Program-made: the position numbers and the translations under genes | DNA from: an uncultured Flavobacteriaceae bacterium | GTDB lineage: Bacteria > Bacteroidota > Bacteroidia > Flavobacteriales > Flavobacteriaceae | Length of the DNA: 38,829 bases | Assembly (NCBI GenBank): GCA_938020445.1 | Contig: CALIIC010000160.1 | Location: 1 to 38,829, forward strand | Direction of reading: 5' to 3' | Shown: positions 26,959 to 37,643 of the stretch, in pieces | Position numbering within the stretch: the stretch's first letter is position 1 | How the letters are laid out: each line of letters opens with the position of its first letter | Notes under the pieces: generated by a model | What the model was told of the DNA's origin: nothing | The model's input: only the letters and a program-made list of their open reading frames with translations | The model's database searches: none

Positions 26959-26966
26959 TACTTTTG
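26959..26966 (+). promoter_or_regulatory. Bacteroidota -7 promoter element of the DUF885 gene
   Basis: TACTTTTG is an exact TAnnTTTG match ending 15 bases before ATG 26982. It overlaps the TTG at 26964, arguing against that codon as the start. Confidence 0.55.
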
Positions 26967-26981
26967 AAACAAACCGAACCT

Positions 26982-28814
26982 ATGAAATTCCATTTTACCC
27001 TGCTAATAGGGTTCATACTACTCAGTGCTTGCAGGAACGATTCTTCGTCAAATACCATTACCAAAAAGGAAAGCATTGATGTTGTGTTCACCGATTTTTA
27101 TGAATTCAAAAAAAATAGCAATCCTATTGAAGCTACGAAAGCGGGTTATATGTCGTACAATGATACGATTGCGAATTATATCTCCGAGGCATATCAATCA
27201 CACATGATTCGGTCTTATGATGCTTTTCTTGAACGTTTGGCGCAGTTTGATTCGACCGAATTGACCACTTCAGAATGGATGAGTGTTCGGGTAATGCAAT
27301 GGGATTGTACCATTAAAAAAGAGGGGTTTACAAACGATTTGGTAACCATGGCGTCTCCCATATACGATTTGCCAAGTTTTGAACTGATGCCGCTCCTACA
27401 AATACAATCACTACATCTTTATGTAGCGCAATTGGCAGGCGGTACCAGCGTGCAGCCTTTTGAAACAATCGAGGACTATGATGATTGGTTGGCCAGGATC
27501 AACGATTATATCGCATTTTTGGATACGAGCATGGATCAAATGGAGGAGGGGATACGGCAAAAAGTGGTACTGCCGAAAAGTTTGGTGCAAAAAATGATTC
27601 CCCAATTGCAAGCGTTTATGACGGCCCCATTGGAAGAGCATTTGTTCTATTCGCCCATCAAACAGTTGTCTACTGATTTTCCACTTGTGGAGCAAGAACG
27701 ATTAAAGGGGGCGTATCAAAAGATTATTTCCGAAAAGCTGATTCCTGCTTACAGTAAGTTGAACGCCTTTTTGAAGAACACCTATTTACCGCTTTGTCGA
27801 GAAACAGCAGGTATAGGAGACCTGCCCCATGGAAAAGAAACCTACGACTATCTTGTGAAATTGCATACCACAACCAATAATACGTCGGAAGAAATACATC
27901 AGTTAGGGCTGCAGGAGGTAGCGCGTATTGCTGAGGAAATGAAGAAGGCCAAAAATACGATTGGTTTTTCAGGTGATTTAAGGGCATTTTTTGAACATGT
28001 ACGTAGCAGCCCTGAGCAGATGCCCTTTTCCGATCCAAATGAAGTGATTGCCTATTTCAATGAAATACGAAGTCGTATAGAAGATCGATTTCCAATGGTC
28101 TTTAATGCCAGTCCAAAGGCCAATTTTAAAGTGCGCCGTACGGAAGCTTTTAGAGAAGCTTCGGCAAGTGCGGAGTATGTGCCCGGATCCAAAGATGCAC
28201 TGCGTTCCGGAATTTTTTATGTGCCCATTCCCGATGCGAGAAAGTACAATAAATTTACAGCGGAGGCCTTGTTCCTGCATGAGGCGATACCGGGGCACCA
28301 TTACCAACTATCGCTACAGCAAGAAAATAATCAATTGCCCGAATTTCTACATCCTGAAAGCATGGGTGTTTTCGTGGAAGGTTGGGCGCTTTATGCAGAA
28401 TCCCTTGGGAAAGAATTGGGGTTGTATCAAGACCCATATCAATATTTTGGAATGTTGAGTATGGAGATGCACCGGGCAATACGTTTGGTGGTTGATACGG
28501 GGATTCATGCGAAAGGATGGTCAAGAGCCCGAGCGATTCAATATTCCTTAGATAATGAAGCGGCTTCCGAAGAAGAGATTATTGCCGAAATAGAGCGCTA
28601 TATGGCCACTCCGGGACAAGCCCTTTCCTATAAAATGGGCCAGCTCAAAATACAGGAATTACGAACAAAAGCGGAAAAAGCTTTTGGTGATGCCTTCGAT
28701 ATACGGGAATTTCATGATCAGGTATTGAATTCAGGAAGCTTGCCCTTGGTCTTGTTAGAAGAGAAAATAAACCGTTGGATCGCTTCTGAAATGAACATAA
28801 AAAAGCCCAAGTAA
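26982..28814 (+). CDS. DUF885 family metallopeptidase-like lipoprotein
   Basis: 610 residues from ATG 26982. An in-frame TTG at 26964 would add six residues but lies in the promoter element and ahead of the signal peptide, so I prefer the ATG. The lipobox is LLSAC (Cys at about residue 16), followed by a low-complexity linker. The central and C-terminal part is the DUF885 fold, with the zinc-peptidase-like motif HEAIPGHH (H433, E434, H439, H440) and a downstream acidic residue in FVEGWALYAESLG (E466). The family is helical, related to gluzincin-type peptidases, and usually exported. Substrates are unknown. It is a single-gene unit. Confidence 0.92.
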   Translation: MKFHFTLLIGFILLSACRNDSSSNTITKKESIDVVFTDFYEFKKNSNPIEATKAGYMSYNDTIANYISEAYQSHMIRSYDAFLERLAQFDSTELTTSEWMSVRVMQWDCTIKKEGFTNDLVTMASPIYDLPSFELMPLLQIQSLHLYVAQLAGGTSVQPFETIEDYDDWLARINDYIAFLDTSMDQMEEGIRQKVVLPKSLVQKMIPQLQAFMTAPLEEHLFYSPIKQLSTDFPLVEQERLKGAYQKIISEKLIPAYSKLNAFLKNTYLPLCRETAGIGDLPHGKETYDYLVKLHTTTNNTSEEIHQLGLQEVARIAEEMKKAKNTIGFSGDLRAFFEHVRSSPEQMPFSDPNEVIAYFNEIRSRIEDRFPMVFNASPKANFKVRRTEAFREASASAEYVPGSKDALRSGIFYVPIPDARKYNKFTAEALFLHEAIPGHHYQLSLQQENNQLPEFLHPESMGVFVEGWALYAESLGKELGLYQDPYQYFGMLSMEMHRAIRLVVDTGIHAKGWSRARAIQYSLDNEAASEEEIIAEIERYMATPGQALSYKMGQLKIQELRTKAEKAFGDAFDIREFHDQVLNSGSLPLVLLEEKINRWIASEMNIKKPK

Positions 28815-28912
28815 ATGGTTTTGTTGTTTCGGCATGGTCCTTGTAATAATTCCAATAAATAATCAATACATTTACGAAACGACTTTAAACACAAACCTTA
28901 AAAACCTTCAAG

Positions 28913-29332
28913 ATGAAAAAATACTACACCTTATTCGTTTTTACGCTGATGCTTTTGACTATCCCTTTTAATCTTATGGCTTTTGAATCTGATAGCAATG
29001 TGGTAAGTACGACAACTTCACTGGCCAAAGACGTTTTTGTCGGTGGCTGGTCCTATACGCTGCAGGGAGCTCCGGAAGGATATGAAAAAGGATTTTTTCT
29101 GGTACTGAAAGAAGGCAAGTACTACAAGGCACAAGTGCAAGTGGGCAAAGCTACATTTATGGCGGAGGATATTGTCGTTAAAAAGAATACGATGACCTTT
29201 CATGTGCTGGTCGAAGGGAAGAAGGTGATGGTTGCTTTGACCGCAAATGGCAGCAAGCTATCCGGTACGAGCACAACGGAGGAAGGTGTGTTTCAGATTA
29301 CTGGTGAAAAAACACTTTCTGCCGGAGAGTAA
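28913..29332 (+). CDS. Small secreted protein of unknown function
   Basis: 139 residues. A signal peptide (MKKYYTLFVFTLMLLTIPFNLMA) precedes a mature part of about 115 residues rich in beta-forming sequence (VGGWSYTLQGAPEGYEKGFFLVLKEG, in short VGGWSY and GFFLVL; TFHVLVEGKKVMVALTANG; SGTSTTEEGVFQITG). The pattern of short strands ending in a Gly-Ser-Lys-Leu-Ser-Gly turn resembles small lipocalin-like or avidin-like beta barrels, but I do not recognise a family. A -7-like element, TACATTTA, lies at 28868-28875. It is probably monocistronic: a terminator-like hairpin follows. Confidence 0.8.
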   Translation: MKKYYTLFVFTLMLLTIPFNLMAFESDSNVVSTTTSLAKDVFVGGWSYTLQGAPEGYEKGFFLVLKEGKYYKAQVQVGKATFMAEDIVVKKNTMTFHVLVEGKKVMVALTANGSKLSGTSTTEEGVFQITGEKTLSAGE

Positions 29333-29356
29333 TTAATAATAGTACCCCGTTTAAAG

Positions 29357-29398
29357 GTCCTATGGAGTACTTCTGTTACTACATAGGGCTTTGTTTTT
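29357..29398 (+). terminator. Probable terminator after the small secreted protein gene
   Basis: Stem CCTATG (29359-29364) pairs with CATAGG (29382-29387), extended by G-T and G-C pairs and by an inner AGTA/TACT helix, followed by a T-rich tail. Confidence 0.55.
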
Positions 29399-29446
29399 AT
29401 CCAATTTTTATTTCCTTACTTTTAGCAATACTTAATGGTACGGAAG

Positions 29447-31066
29447 ATGAAAAAAATAATGCTTTTATTGACACTCGTTTTGACGAGTTGTGAGTACTTC
29501 AAGGAAGAAGTAGATTTAGTGGTGTTCAATGCCAATATCTATACGGTAGATGAAGGTTTTTCAAAAGCGGAGGCCTTTGCTGTGAAAAATGGTAAATTCA
29601 TTGCAATCGGTACTTCGGAAGAAGTGCGAAAAATATATACTTCGGAACGTCTTTTCGACGCTGACGGCCGTACGATTACTCCGGGTTTGATCGACGCGCA
29701 TTGCCATTTCTATGGGTTGGGATTAAACCAACAGGTAGTCGACCTTACGGGAACAACAAGCTACCAGGAAGTATTGGATCTTGTACAACAATTCCAAGCG
29801 GAGAACCCTCGGGAGTTTATTAGAGGTCGAGGATGGGATCAGAATGATTGGGAGGTCAAGGAATTTCCGACCAAAAAAGAATTGGACGCTTTGTTCCCGG
29901 ATATTCCTGTTGCCTTGGAGCGGGTAGATGGCCATGCGTATTTGGTGAATCAAGCCGCCTTGGATATGGCAGGTATTAAATGGAATACGGTAATCGATGG
30001 TGGTGAAATCGTGAAGGGGCCTTATGGGATTACGGGAGTATTGGTCGATAACCCAATGCGTTTGATCGATTCCGTTACACCGCCACCTAGTTTAGAAACC
30101 AAAATACAGGCATTAAAAGATGCGGAAAGTATTTGTTTTAGTTACGGTCTTACCACTGTAAACGATGCGGGAATCGACCGTGAGACCATTTCATTGATAG
30201 ATAGTTTGCAACAAGCAGGGGAATTATCGATCCGCGTATATGCGATGGTTAGTAATACGAAGGAAGATGTAGATCACTTCATTTACAAAGGGCCGATTAA
30301 AACCGATCGGTTAAATGTACGTTCGGTAAAAGTCTATGGCGATGGGGCACTTGGTTCAAGGGGAGCAGCTTTGAAAAAGCCCTATTCCGATAAATGGGGC
30401 CATTACGGCGCTATGATTACGCCTGTAAATGAAATTGAGGACTTGGCCCGTCGCTTGGCCATCTCCGAATATCAGATGAATACACACGCCATTGGCGATT
30501 CGGCAAATGCCGTCGTGTTACGAGCCTATCAGAAGGTTCTGAAAGACAGGCCAGACAGGCGTTGGAAGGTAGAGCACGCCCAGGTGATTGATTCGGCCGA
30601 TTTTGATTATTTCAAAGAAGGGATTATTCCGTCAATACAACCCACACATGCGACCAGTGATATGTATTGGGCGGAAGAAAGAGTAGGGCCGCATCGTGTG
30701 AAAGGAGCGTACGCGTTTAAAAAGTTATTGGAGAAAGCAGGCACTATTGCATTAGGTACCGATTTTCCGGTAGAGCAGGTGAGTCCGTTCCTAACGTTTT
30801 ACGCAGCGGTGTCCCGAAAAGATTTGGATGATTATCCCGAGGGCGGGTTTCAGATGCAAGATGCCCTGACACGGGAAGAAGCCCTACGCGGGATGACCAT
30901 TTGGGCAGCGTATTCCAATTTTGAGGAACATGAAAAGGGAAGCATCGAACTAGGGAAATGGGCCGATTTTACGATTTATAGCGATGACCTTATGGCGGTG
31001 CCGCTTCCGCAAATACCCACTATTGACGCAGAACAGACTTTTATTGCAGGTGAAGTGGCAGAGTAG
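29447..31066 (+). CDS. Amidohydrolase-family (YtcJ-like) lipoprotein
   Basis: 539 residues from ATG 29447. An ATG at 29435 adds four residues but lies only 11 bases after a -7-like TACTTTTA (29417-29424), so the inner start fits better. The lipobox LTSC marks a lipoprotein. The fold is the amidohydrolase-3/YtcJ type: a small beta domain (DLVVFNANIYTVDEG, with GRTITPGLIDAHCHFYG), the metal-binding H85-x-H87, then THAIGDSANAVV, KVEHAQVI and LGTDFPVEQVSPF with the metal-binding His and Asp positions. The family hydrolyses C-N bonds of cyclic amides or related substrates. Substrate unknown; the gene context gives no hint. It converges with the DUF2911 gene over a shared terminator. Confidence 0.92.
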   Translation: MKKIMLLLTLVLTSCEYFKEEVDLVVFNANIYTVDEGFSKAEAFAVKNGKFIAIGTSEEVRKIYTSERLFDADGRTITPGLIDAHCHFYGLGLNQQVVDLTGTTSYQEVLDLVQQFQAENPREFIRGRGWDQNDWEVKEFPTKKELDALFPDIPVALERVDGHAYLVNQAALDMAGIKWNTVIDGGEIVKGPYGITGVLVDNPMRLIDSVTPPPSLETKIQALKDAESICFSYGLTTVNDAGIDRETISLIDSLQQAGELSIRVYAMVSNTKEDVDHFIYKGPIKTDRLNVRSVKVYGDGALGSRGAALKKPYSDKWGHYGAMITPVNEIEDLARRLAISEYQMNTHAIGDSANAVVLRAYQKVLKDRPDRRWKVEHAQVIDSADFDYFKEGIIPSIQPTHATSDMYWAEERVGPHRVKGAYAFKKLLEKAGTIALGTDFPVEQVSPFLTFYAAVSRKDLDDYPEGGFQMQDALTREEALRGMTIWAAYSNFEEHEKGSIELGKWADFTIYSDDLMAVPLPQIPTIDAEQTFIAGEVAE

Positions 31067-31110
31067 CTCCGGTTGTGTAAAAAGAAGGGTTTTTAAAAAT
31101 TGAAGATAAA

Positions 31111-31140
31111 AAAACCCAAAGCCGAAAGACTTTGGGTTTT
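31111..31140. terminator. Bidirectional terminator between amidohydrolase and DUF2911 genes
   Basis: Perfect 11-bp stem AAAACCCAAAG (31111-31121) / CTTTGGGTTTT (31130-31140) with an 8-base loop. It has A-run before and T-run after, so it can end transcripts from both converging genes. Confidence 0.88.
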
Positions 31141-31156
31141 TATAAGGATCGTGACC

Positions 31157-31696
31157 TTACATCATAATAGGCACGGCAACACGGGTTTTGTCCCATCCCA
31201 TGACCAGATGAACTCCACCATCAACCTCTTTAAAGGCAACAGAAAATGCTTCTAGCGATTTGTCGCCTGTAGAAACACCGGCACTTACGCGGGCTACGTC
31301 ACCACCTTCTTTATAAAAGTAAGACCCCCATTGGTTTAAATTGTTATGCAAAATAACGGTCCATTCTTTCGCGCCGGGAATAGACAAAAGCGCGTAGGTT
31401 CCTGCTTTTACATCTTGCCCTCCGAATTTCACATCTTTGTAAAAAGTGATTTCGGGAGCTTCATTGGCTCCAGTACGCCATACCTCGCCCGGCTTGGCAA
31501 GTTCCCCTAAAGAACGCCCTTTTAATTGTGGACGACTGTAGATAATACGTACCGCTTTTTCCGCTACTTTATAATCGGAAGGGTACGAAGCGGCATCCAT
31601 TGGACTTTTATCCAATCCGCTAAAGTCTTGTGCATTGGCCTCGGTAGAAAATACCAAAGCGATTGCCATAATGGCAAGGGTAAATACTTTTTTCAT
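31157..31696 (-). CDS. DUF2911-domain exported protein
   Basis: 179 residues. The signal peptide ends in TEANAQ. Nearly the whole mature protein (about 25-175) is the DUF2911 domain, with its typical pattern VRIIYSRPQLKGR, VWRTGANEAPEITF, AGTYALLSIPG, WTVILHNNLNQWGSYFY and a C-terminal strand ending in AVPIMM. The family is common in Bacteroidota and has no established activity. A consensus -7 element lies 45 bases upstream. It is a single-gene unit, closed by the terminator shared with the amidohydrolase gene. Confidence 0.92.
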   Translation of the reverse strand: MKKVFTLAIMAIALVFSTEANAQDFSGLDKSPMDAASYPSDYKVAEKAVRIIYSRPQLKGRSLGELAKPGEVWRTGANEAPEITFYKDVKFGGQDVKAGTYALLSIPGAKEWTVILHNNLNQWGSYFYKEGGDVARVSAGVSTGDKSLEAFSVAFKEVDGGVHLVMGWDKTRVAVPIMM

Positions 31697-31740
31697 AATA
31701 GGTTTTCGTTTTTTCCCGATTGTGTATCAGGGTTTGTGTT

Positions 31741-31748
31741 CAAAACTA
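31741..31748 (-). promoter_or_regulatory. Bacteroidota -7 promoter element of the DUF2911 gene
   Basis: The minus strand reads TAGTTTTG, an exact TAnnTTTG match, 45 bases before the start at 31696. Confidence 0.5.
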
Positions 31749-31959
31749 ATGATCTCTCACTTTAAAATCTTTTAAAAAGTCGTTAAAATTCCACCAACTT
31801 ACAGAATAGTTCATTTTTACTTCAAATTTGATTCGATACTAATGATTTATATGTTATATGTTATTTTAAGTTTTTATTTGTAATTAAATAACACATATGT
31901 GTTTTATAAATGAAACTTAATAGACATCTTTGTTTAAGAATTGATATAAAAATAGTGCT

Positions 31960-33630
31960 ATGTGCGGAATTGTATGTGCTTTTGATGTAAAACAAAGTAC
32001 GGATGTTTTAAGACCTCAGTTATTGGAAATGTCTAAGAAAATTAGACACCGAGGTCCGGATTGGAGTGGAATTTATGCAGATGATAAGGCTATTTTGGCC
32101 CATGAACGGTTGGCCATTGTAGATCCTGCTTCGGGAAAGCAACCTTTATATAGCCCGAATGGAAAGTTAGTATTGGCGGCCAATGGTGAAATTTATAATC
32201 ATCAAGAGTTGCGAACGCAATTCGAAGGTACGTACGACTTTCAAACGGCTTCTGATTGTGAAGTTATTTTGGCACTGTACCAAGAGAAAGGCTGCGATTT
32301 TATAGATGAGCTGAACGGTATATTCGGTTTTGCGATTTATGACACTGAAAAAGATGAATATTTCATTGCTCGGGATCATATGGGAATTATACCCTTATAT
32401 ATCGGTTGGGACCAAAACGGAACCTTTTATGTCGCTTCCGAGTTAAAAGCGTTGGAAGGTACCTGTACCAAAATAGAACTCTTTCCTCCAGGACACTACC
32501 TGCACAGTAAAGATGGTACGTTTAAAAAGTGGTATTCGAGAGATTGGATGGAGTATGAAGCGGTAAAAGAAAACGAGACCAGTATTCAGGAAATTAAGGA
32601 AGCTTTGGAAGCGGCCGTACACAGGCAACTGATGAGTGATGTCCCTTATGGAGTATTACTTTCTGGTGGGTTGGACTCCTCGGTGACTTCCGCCATTGCA
32701 AAGAAATATGCGCAAAAGCGAATTGAATCAGGTGATACGGTAGATGCTTGGTGGCCACAGCTACATTCCTTTTCCGTGGGGCTCGAAGGTTCTCCCGATT
32801 TGGCGGCGGCCCGTAAGGTTGCGGACCATATAGGAACGGTACATCATGAAATCAAATTTACCATTCAAGAGGGTCTTGACGCCATTAAGGATGTGATCTA
32901 TAACTTGGAGACCTACGACATCACGACGATACGTGCCTCTACTCCTATGTATTTAATGGCGCGGGTTATCAAATCAATGGGAATTAAAATGGTGCTGTCA
33001 GGCGAAGGAGCCGATGAGCTTTTCGGAGGCTACCTTTATTTTCACAAAGCCCCGAGTCCAAAAGATTTTCATGAAGAAACGGTGCGCAAGTTAGACAAGC
33101 TTCATATGTACGATTGCCTGCGTGCGAACAAATCCTTGGCCGCATGGGGAATTGAGGGGCGTGTCCCTTTTCTGGACAAGGAATTCATGGATGTTGCAAT
33201 GCGCATCAACCCTAAAGATAAAATGATCAACGGCGAGCGCATGGAAAAGTGGGTGGTTCGAAAGGCATTCGAAGATATGTTGCCCGAAAGTGTTGCATGG
33301 CGCCAAAAAGAGCAGTTTTCAGACGGGGTAGGGTATAGTTGGATAGACACCCTTAAAGAAGTTGTAGAAACCGCGGTGAGCGATGAGCAACTGGCAAATG
33401 CCAAATTCCGATTCCCTTTGCAAACACCGACAAACAAAGAAGAATTCTATTATCGCTCGATATTCGAGTCTCATTTTCCAAGCGATGCCGCCGCTTTATG
33501 TGTGCCACAAGAGCCTTCCGTGGCCTGTAGTACCAAAATAGCGCTGGAATGGGATGAAGCCTTTAAAAACATGAACGATCCGTCTGGCAGGGCGGTAGCA
33601 CAGGTACATGCCGATGCCTATGACAAGTAA
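31960..33630 (+). CDS. asnB: Asparagine synthetase B (glutamine-hydrolysing)
   Basis: 556 residues, close to the usual 554. Cys2 directly after Met1 (MCGIVCAFD) is the nucleophile of the N-terminal glutaminase domain (about 2-190), with KIRHRGPDWSG, HERLAIVD and NGEIYNH. The synthetase domain (about 205-530) carries the ATP-pyrophosphatase loop SGGLDSS at 235-241, MVLSGEGADELFGGY and EGRVPFLDKEFM. The enzyme makes asparagine from aspartate, glutamine and ATP in the cytoplasm. The gene stands alone. The 263-bp region before it is very AT-rich and shows no clear consensus promoter. A terminator-like hairpin follows 128 bases after the stop. Confidence 0.97.
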   Translation: MCGIVCAFDVKQSTDVLRPQLLEMSKKIRHRGPDWSGIYADDKAILAHERLAIVDPASGKQPLYSPNGKLVLAANGEIYNHQELRTQFEGTYDFQTASDCEVILALYQEKGCDFIDELNGIFGFAIYDTEKDEYFIARDHMGIIPLYIGWDQNGTFYVASELKALEGTCTKIELFPPGHYLHSKDGTFKKWYSRDWMEYEAVKENETSIQEIKEALEAAVHRQLMSDVPYGVLLSGGLDSSVTSAIAKKYAQKRIESGDTVDAWWPQLHSFSVGLEGSPDLAAARKVADHIGTVHHEIKFTIQEGLDAIKDVIYNLETYDITTIRASTPMYLMARVIKSMGIKMVLSGEGADELFGGYLYFHKAPSPKDFHEETVRKLDKLHMYDCLRANKSLAAWGIEGRVPFLDKEFMDVAMRINPKDKMINGERMEKWVVRKAFEDMLPESVAWRQKEQFSDGVGYSWIDTLKEVVETAVSDEQLANAKFRFPLQTPTNKEEFYYRSIFESHFPSDAAALCVPQEPSVACSTKIALEWDEAFKNMNDPSGRAVAQVHADAYDK

Positions 33631-33757
33631 AACGATCTTATAGCCCAATAAGGGCAATACCGGAGTTGACTTTTGGATAAAAGCAATAAAGCAACAAAAT
33701 CTGACTCCGAGCAACGTAAATTCTGTTTCATTCAGTTTTTATTTTAATTAGTCAATT

Positions 33758-33804
33758 GACCCTGGTGCGTACTGAACTTCCTTTCAGTATGGCCAGGGTC
33801 TTTT
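33758..33804 (+). terminator. Terminator-like hairpin after asnB
   Basis: Stem GACCCTGG (33758-33765) / CCAGGGTC (33793-33800), with an inner helix TACTGAA (33770-33776) / TTCAGTA (33783-33789), followed by TTTT. Confidence 0.75.
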
Positions 33805-33884
33805 GATTGGTGCACTGCAGAGAGTAAGTTGTTTAAAGATGGTTTCCCCAGCGGAAAATGGCAAGTATAATTTTCTTATTTTTC

Positions 33885-33951
33885 CAACTGGGCAAAGTTT
33901 GTTTTTTTCCACATTTTTTGTTGATAACTTCAAGTTGAACAACTGGGCAAA
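33885..33951. promoter_or_regulatory. Direct repeats enclosing DnaA-box-like sites upstream of gyrB
   Basis: CAACTGGGCAAA occurs at 33885-33896 and again at 33940-33951. Between them lie TTTTCCACA (33905-33913) and TGTTGATAA (33919-33927), each one mismatch from a DnaA box in opposite orientation, in an AT-rich stretch. This could be a gyrB control region or part of an origin; neither is established. Confidence 0.35.
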
Positions 33952-33976
33952 CCGCTATATTCTATAGGGTTTATCG

Positions 33977-33984
33977 TATATTTG
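33977..33984 (+). promoter_or_regulatory. Bacteroidota -7 promoter element of gyrB
   Basis: TATATTTG is an exact TAnnTTTG match, 75 bases before the preferred start at 34059 (42 before the alternative at 34026). Confidence 0.55.
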
Positions 33985-34007
33985 TAAGATTGCAAAATTG
34001 GAAGTAA

Positions 34008-36005
<1,998 letters not shown>

Positions 36006-36027
36006 GATATAGTGCTTTCACAACAAA

Positions 36028-36054
36028 AATTCGTCCGCCATTGGCGGACGAATT
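36028..36054. terminator. Perfect hairpin after gyrB
   Basis: 12-bp perfect stem AATTCGTCCGCC / GGCGGACGAATT with a 3-base loop. The plus-strand tail (ACTTTA) is only weakly T-rich, while the minus-strand tail is T-rich, so termination of gyrB transcripts may be partial. Confidence 0.65.
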
Positions 36055-36095
36055 ACTTTAGGGGCATCATTTTTTAAAACTCCTAAATTCTTATT

Positions 36096-36860
36096 ATGAA
36101 AGTAAAATTAGTATCAATGTTATTATTTGTGTCCAGCATGGTCTGTTTCGGGCAGGAAGATTTAAAAGAAAGAGAAAAGCAGGCCGCATTCGACCCGACC
36201 TATACTTCGTACTCTAGAAAGAAACCCGCTTTTGTTACTTTAAAAGACGGTACCAAAATCGAAGGAAACATCAAAGATGTCGACTACAAAAAAGGGCAGA
36301 TCAAACGTTTGAAAATTATTGAAGAAGGGAAGAAGAAAGTAGAAATCGTAGCCGCCGATATAGCTGATCTTTATATGGCCCCTTCTGGTTTGGATAAACT
36401 TGGAAAACAAAGCAACTACTTCAACGATGCGACCAAATGGGGCAGAAGCGATGCTTCCAAGCATTTGAACAAAGGTTATACCATGTATACCAATGAAACG
36501 GTATCCTTAAAAAACAAGAAAGACCCAGCCGAATTCTTAATGCAGGTCGTAAACCCTAAATACAGTACGGTAATCCAAGTGTTTTCGGACCCTTTTGCCA
36601 AGGAAACTGCTAGTATCGGTTTCGGTGGAATGAAGTTGGCCGGTGGTATTGCAAAATCATACTACATTAAAAAAGGAGATCAGGACGTACTTTGGTTGAC
36701 GAAGAAAGACTTCGACGAGCATTTTGAATCTCTTTTTATGGACAATGAGCAGTTCAAAGCCAAGTATGCGGATCATAAGTTCAAATGGAGTCTTTTAGGA
36801 GTCTACGTATTGGATTATTCAGAGTTTGTCTTGGAAGCCGAAAGCGGTGCATCTAAGTAA
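36096..36860 (+). CDS. Exported protein of unknown function
   Basis: 254 residues. The signal peptide ends in MVCFGQ. The mature N-terminus is charged (EDLKEREKQAAFDPTYTSY). A segment at about 46-90 (FVTLKDGTKIEGNIKDVDYKKGQIKRLKI) looks like an SH3/Sm-like small beta barrel that often opens exported Bacteroidota proteins of unknown role. The remainder (AEFLMQVVNPKYSTVIQVFSDP, DQDVLWLTKKDFDEHF) has no recognisable motif. It is located 90 bp after gyrB beyond a hairpin, and ends at a strong bidirectional terminator, so it may be partly read through from gyrB or have its own promoter. Confidence 0.82.
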   Translation: MKVKLVSMLLFVSSMVCFGQEDLKEREKQAAFDPTYTSYSRKKPAFVTLKDGTKIEGNIKDVDYKKGQIKRLKIIEEGKKKVEIVAADIADLYMAPSGLDKLGKQSNYFNDATKWGRSDASKHLNKGYTMYTNETVSLKNKKDPAEFLMQVVNPKYSTVIQVFSDPFAKETASIGFGGMKLAGGIAKSYYIKKGDQDVLWLTKKDFDEHFESLFMDNEQFKAKYADHKFKWSLLGVYVLDYSEFVLEAESGASK

Positions 36861-36882
36861 ACCGATAGTTATTATATCATTT

Positions 36883-36915
36883 AAAAACCCCGCAACAAAG
36901 TGTTGCGGGGTTTTT
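36883..36915. terminator. Strong bidirectional terminator
   Basis: Perfect 15-bp stem AAAAACCCCGCAACA / TGTTGCGGGGTTTTT with loop AAG. It serves the plus-strand gene ending at 36860 and the minus-strand gene ending at 36938. Confidence 0.92.
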
Positions 36916-36937
36916 GTGTATATAAGAGTGTGTAAGA

Positions 36938-37309
36938 TTAATTGCGAATGGCGATGGTAGCGCCTTGTGCGTCTTTTAGGATTTCCCCATCTTCCGATTG
37001 TTGCATAGAAACGGTTTGATCGGGTAAATCGGTACCGGGATAGGAAATGGTGTATAACCCATCAGATTCGGTCCATTTAAAATCGGTTTTGATGGTCTCT
37101 TTTCTATTTACTTCGTGGTTGTATCTGCCAAGGTACGCATCGTTGAACGTCCATTTTTGTAGAATGGTCTGTTTGCCGGTCTGGTCTTGCGTTTGCACAT
37201 CTACCTTTTCCCAGTACCCAATGATCGGGTCATTGTTTTCCGGGATGCGGGAACAGTTGCTCGCTAAGATGATGCCGATAATGGCCAATAGCGAAAATAA
37301 CTTTTTCAT
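36938..37309 (-). CDS. Small lipocalin-like lipoprotein candidate
   Basis: 123 residues. A hydrophobic signal segment (KKLFSLLAIIGIILASNC) ends at a Cys, so a lipoprotein is likely, although Asn at -1 is atypical of a lipobox. The mature part opens with PIIGYWEKVDV, the [I/L]xGxW start typical of lipocalin-like proteins, and continues with short beta strands (TILQKWTFND, KTDFKWTESDGLYTISYPG, TVSMQQSEDGEILK). The ligand and role are unknown. It is a monocistronic minus-strand gene that ends at a shared terminator; the 334-bp gap on the other side belongs mainly to the mdh leader. Confidence 0.8.
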   Translation of the reverse strand: MKKLFSLLAIIGIILASNCSRIPENNDPIIGYWEKVDVQTQDQTGKQTILQKWTFNDAYLGRYNHEVNRKETIKTDFKWTESDGLYTISYPGTDLPDQTVSMQQSEDGEILKDAQGATIAIRN

Positions 37310-37643
37310 AACGTAGGTTAATTTAAGATTCGGGGTTTCTTATACTAACTAACGGGCTTGAACAAAGGGGTATTGCAAAAAATCGACGTATGACAACTTA
37401 TTCTGTTTTTCTTCGTTGAATGGCAGTTTTTTTTAAGACTTCGTGTATTTCATCGATTGCAAATTCTTGAATTTCGGTCGATTAAAGTGCCTGTTCGTGG
37501 CTGGTTTTTAACAAAGAATGTGTAATTTTGACCTCCCAAAAAATGGAAACCAAGGAAAATATAAAAGCGTCAAAACGAACTCGAATGATTGTTCGAATCG
37601 TGAAAGTTTTTTTGACCATTAACAATTATTAAAACGTAGATAC
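37310..37643. other. 334-bp gap between the lipoprotein gene and mdh
   Basis: It holds the promoters of both divergent genes. The mdh side has a -7 element at 37523-37530 and a leader of about 105 bases. This leader includes an imperfect inverted repeat around 37577-37604 (CGAAC and GTTCG arms) and a T-run. No gene is seen. Confidence 0.5.
37523..37530 (+). promoter_or_regulatory. Bacteroidota -7 promoter element of mdh
   Basis: TAATTTTG is an exact TAnnTTTG match, 113 bases before the ATG at 37644. It implies a leader of roughly 105 bases. Confidence 0.5.

Noticed and set aside
26964..26981. TTG start for the DUF885 lipoprotein
   Set aside because: The TTG lies inside an exact TAnnTTTG promoter element, and the ATG at 26982 directly precedes a lipoprotein signal.
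33496..33714. 72-codon minus-strand frame over the asnB 3' end
   Set aside because: Overlaps conserved asnB coding sequence and has no domain features.
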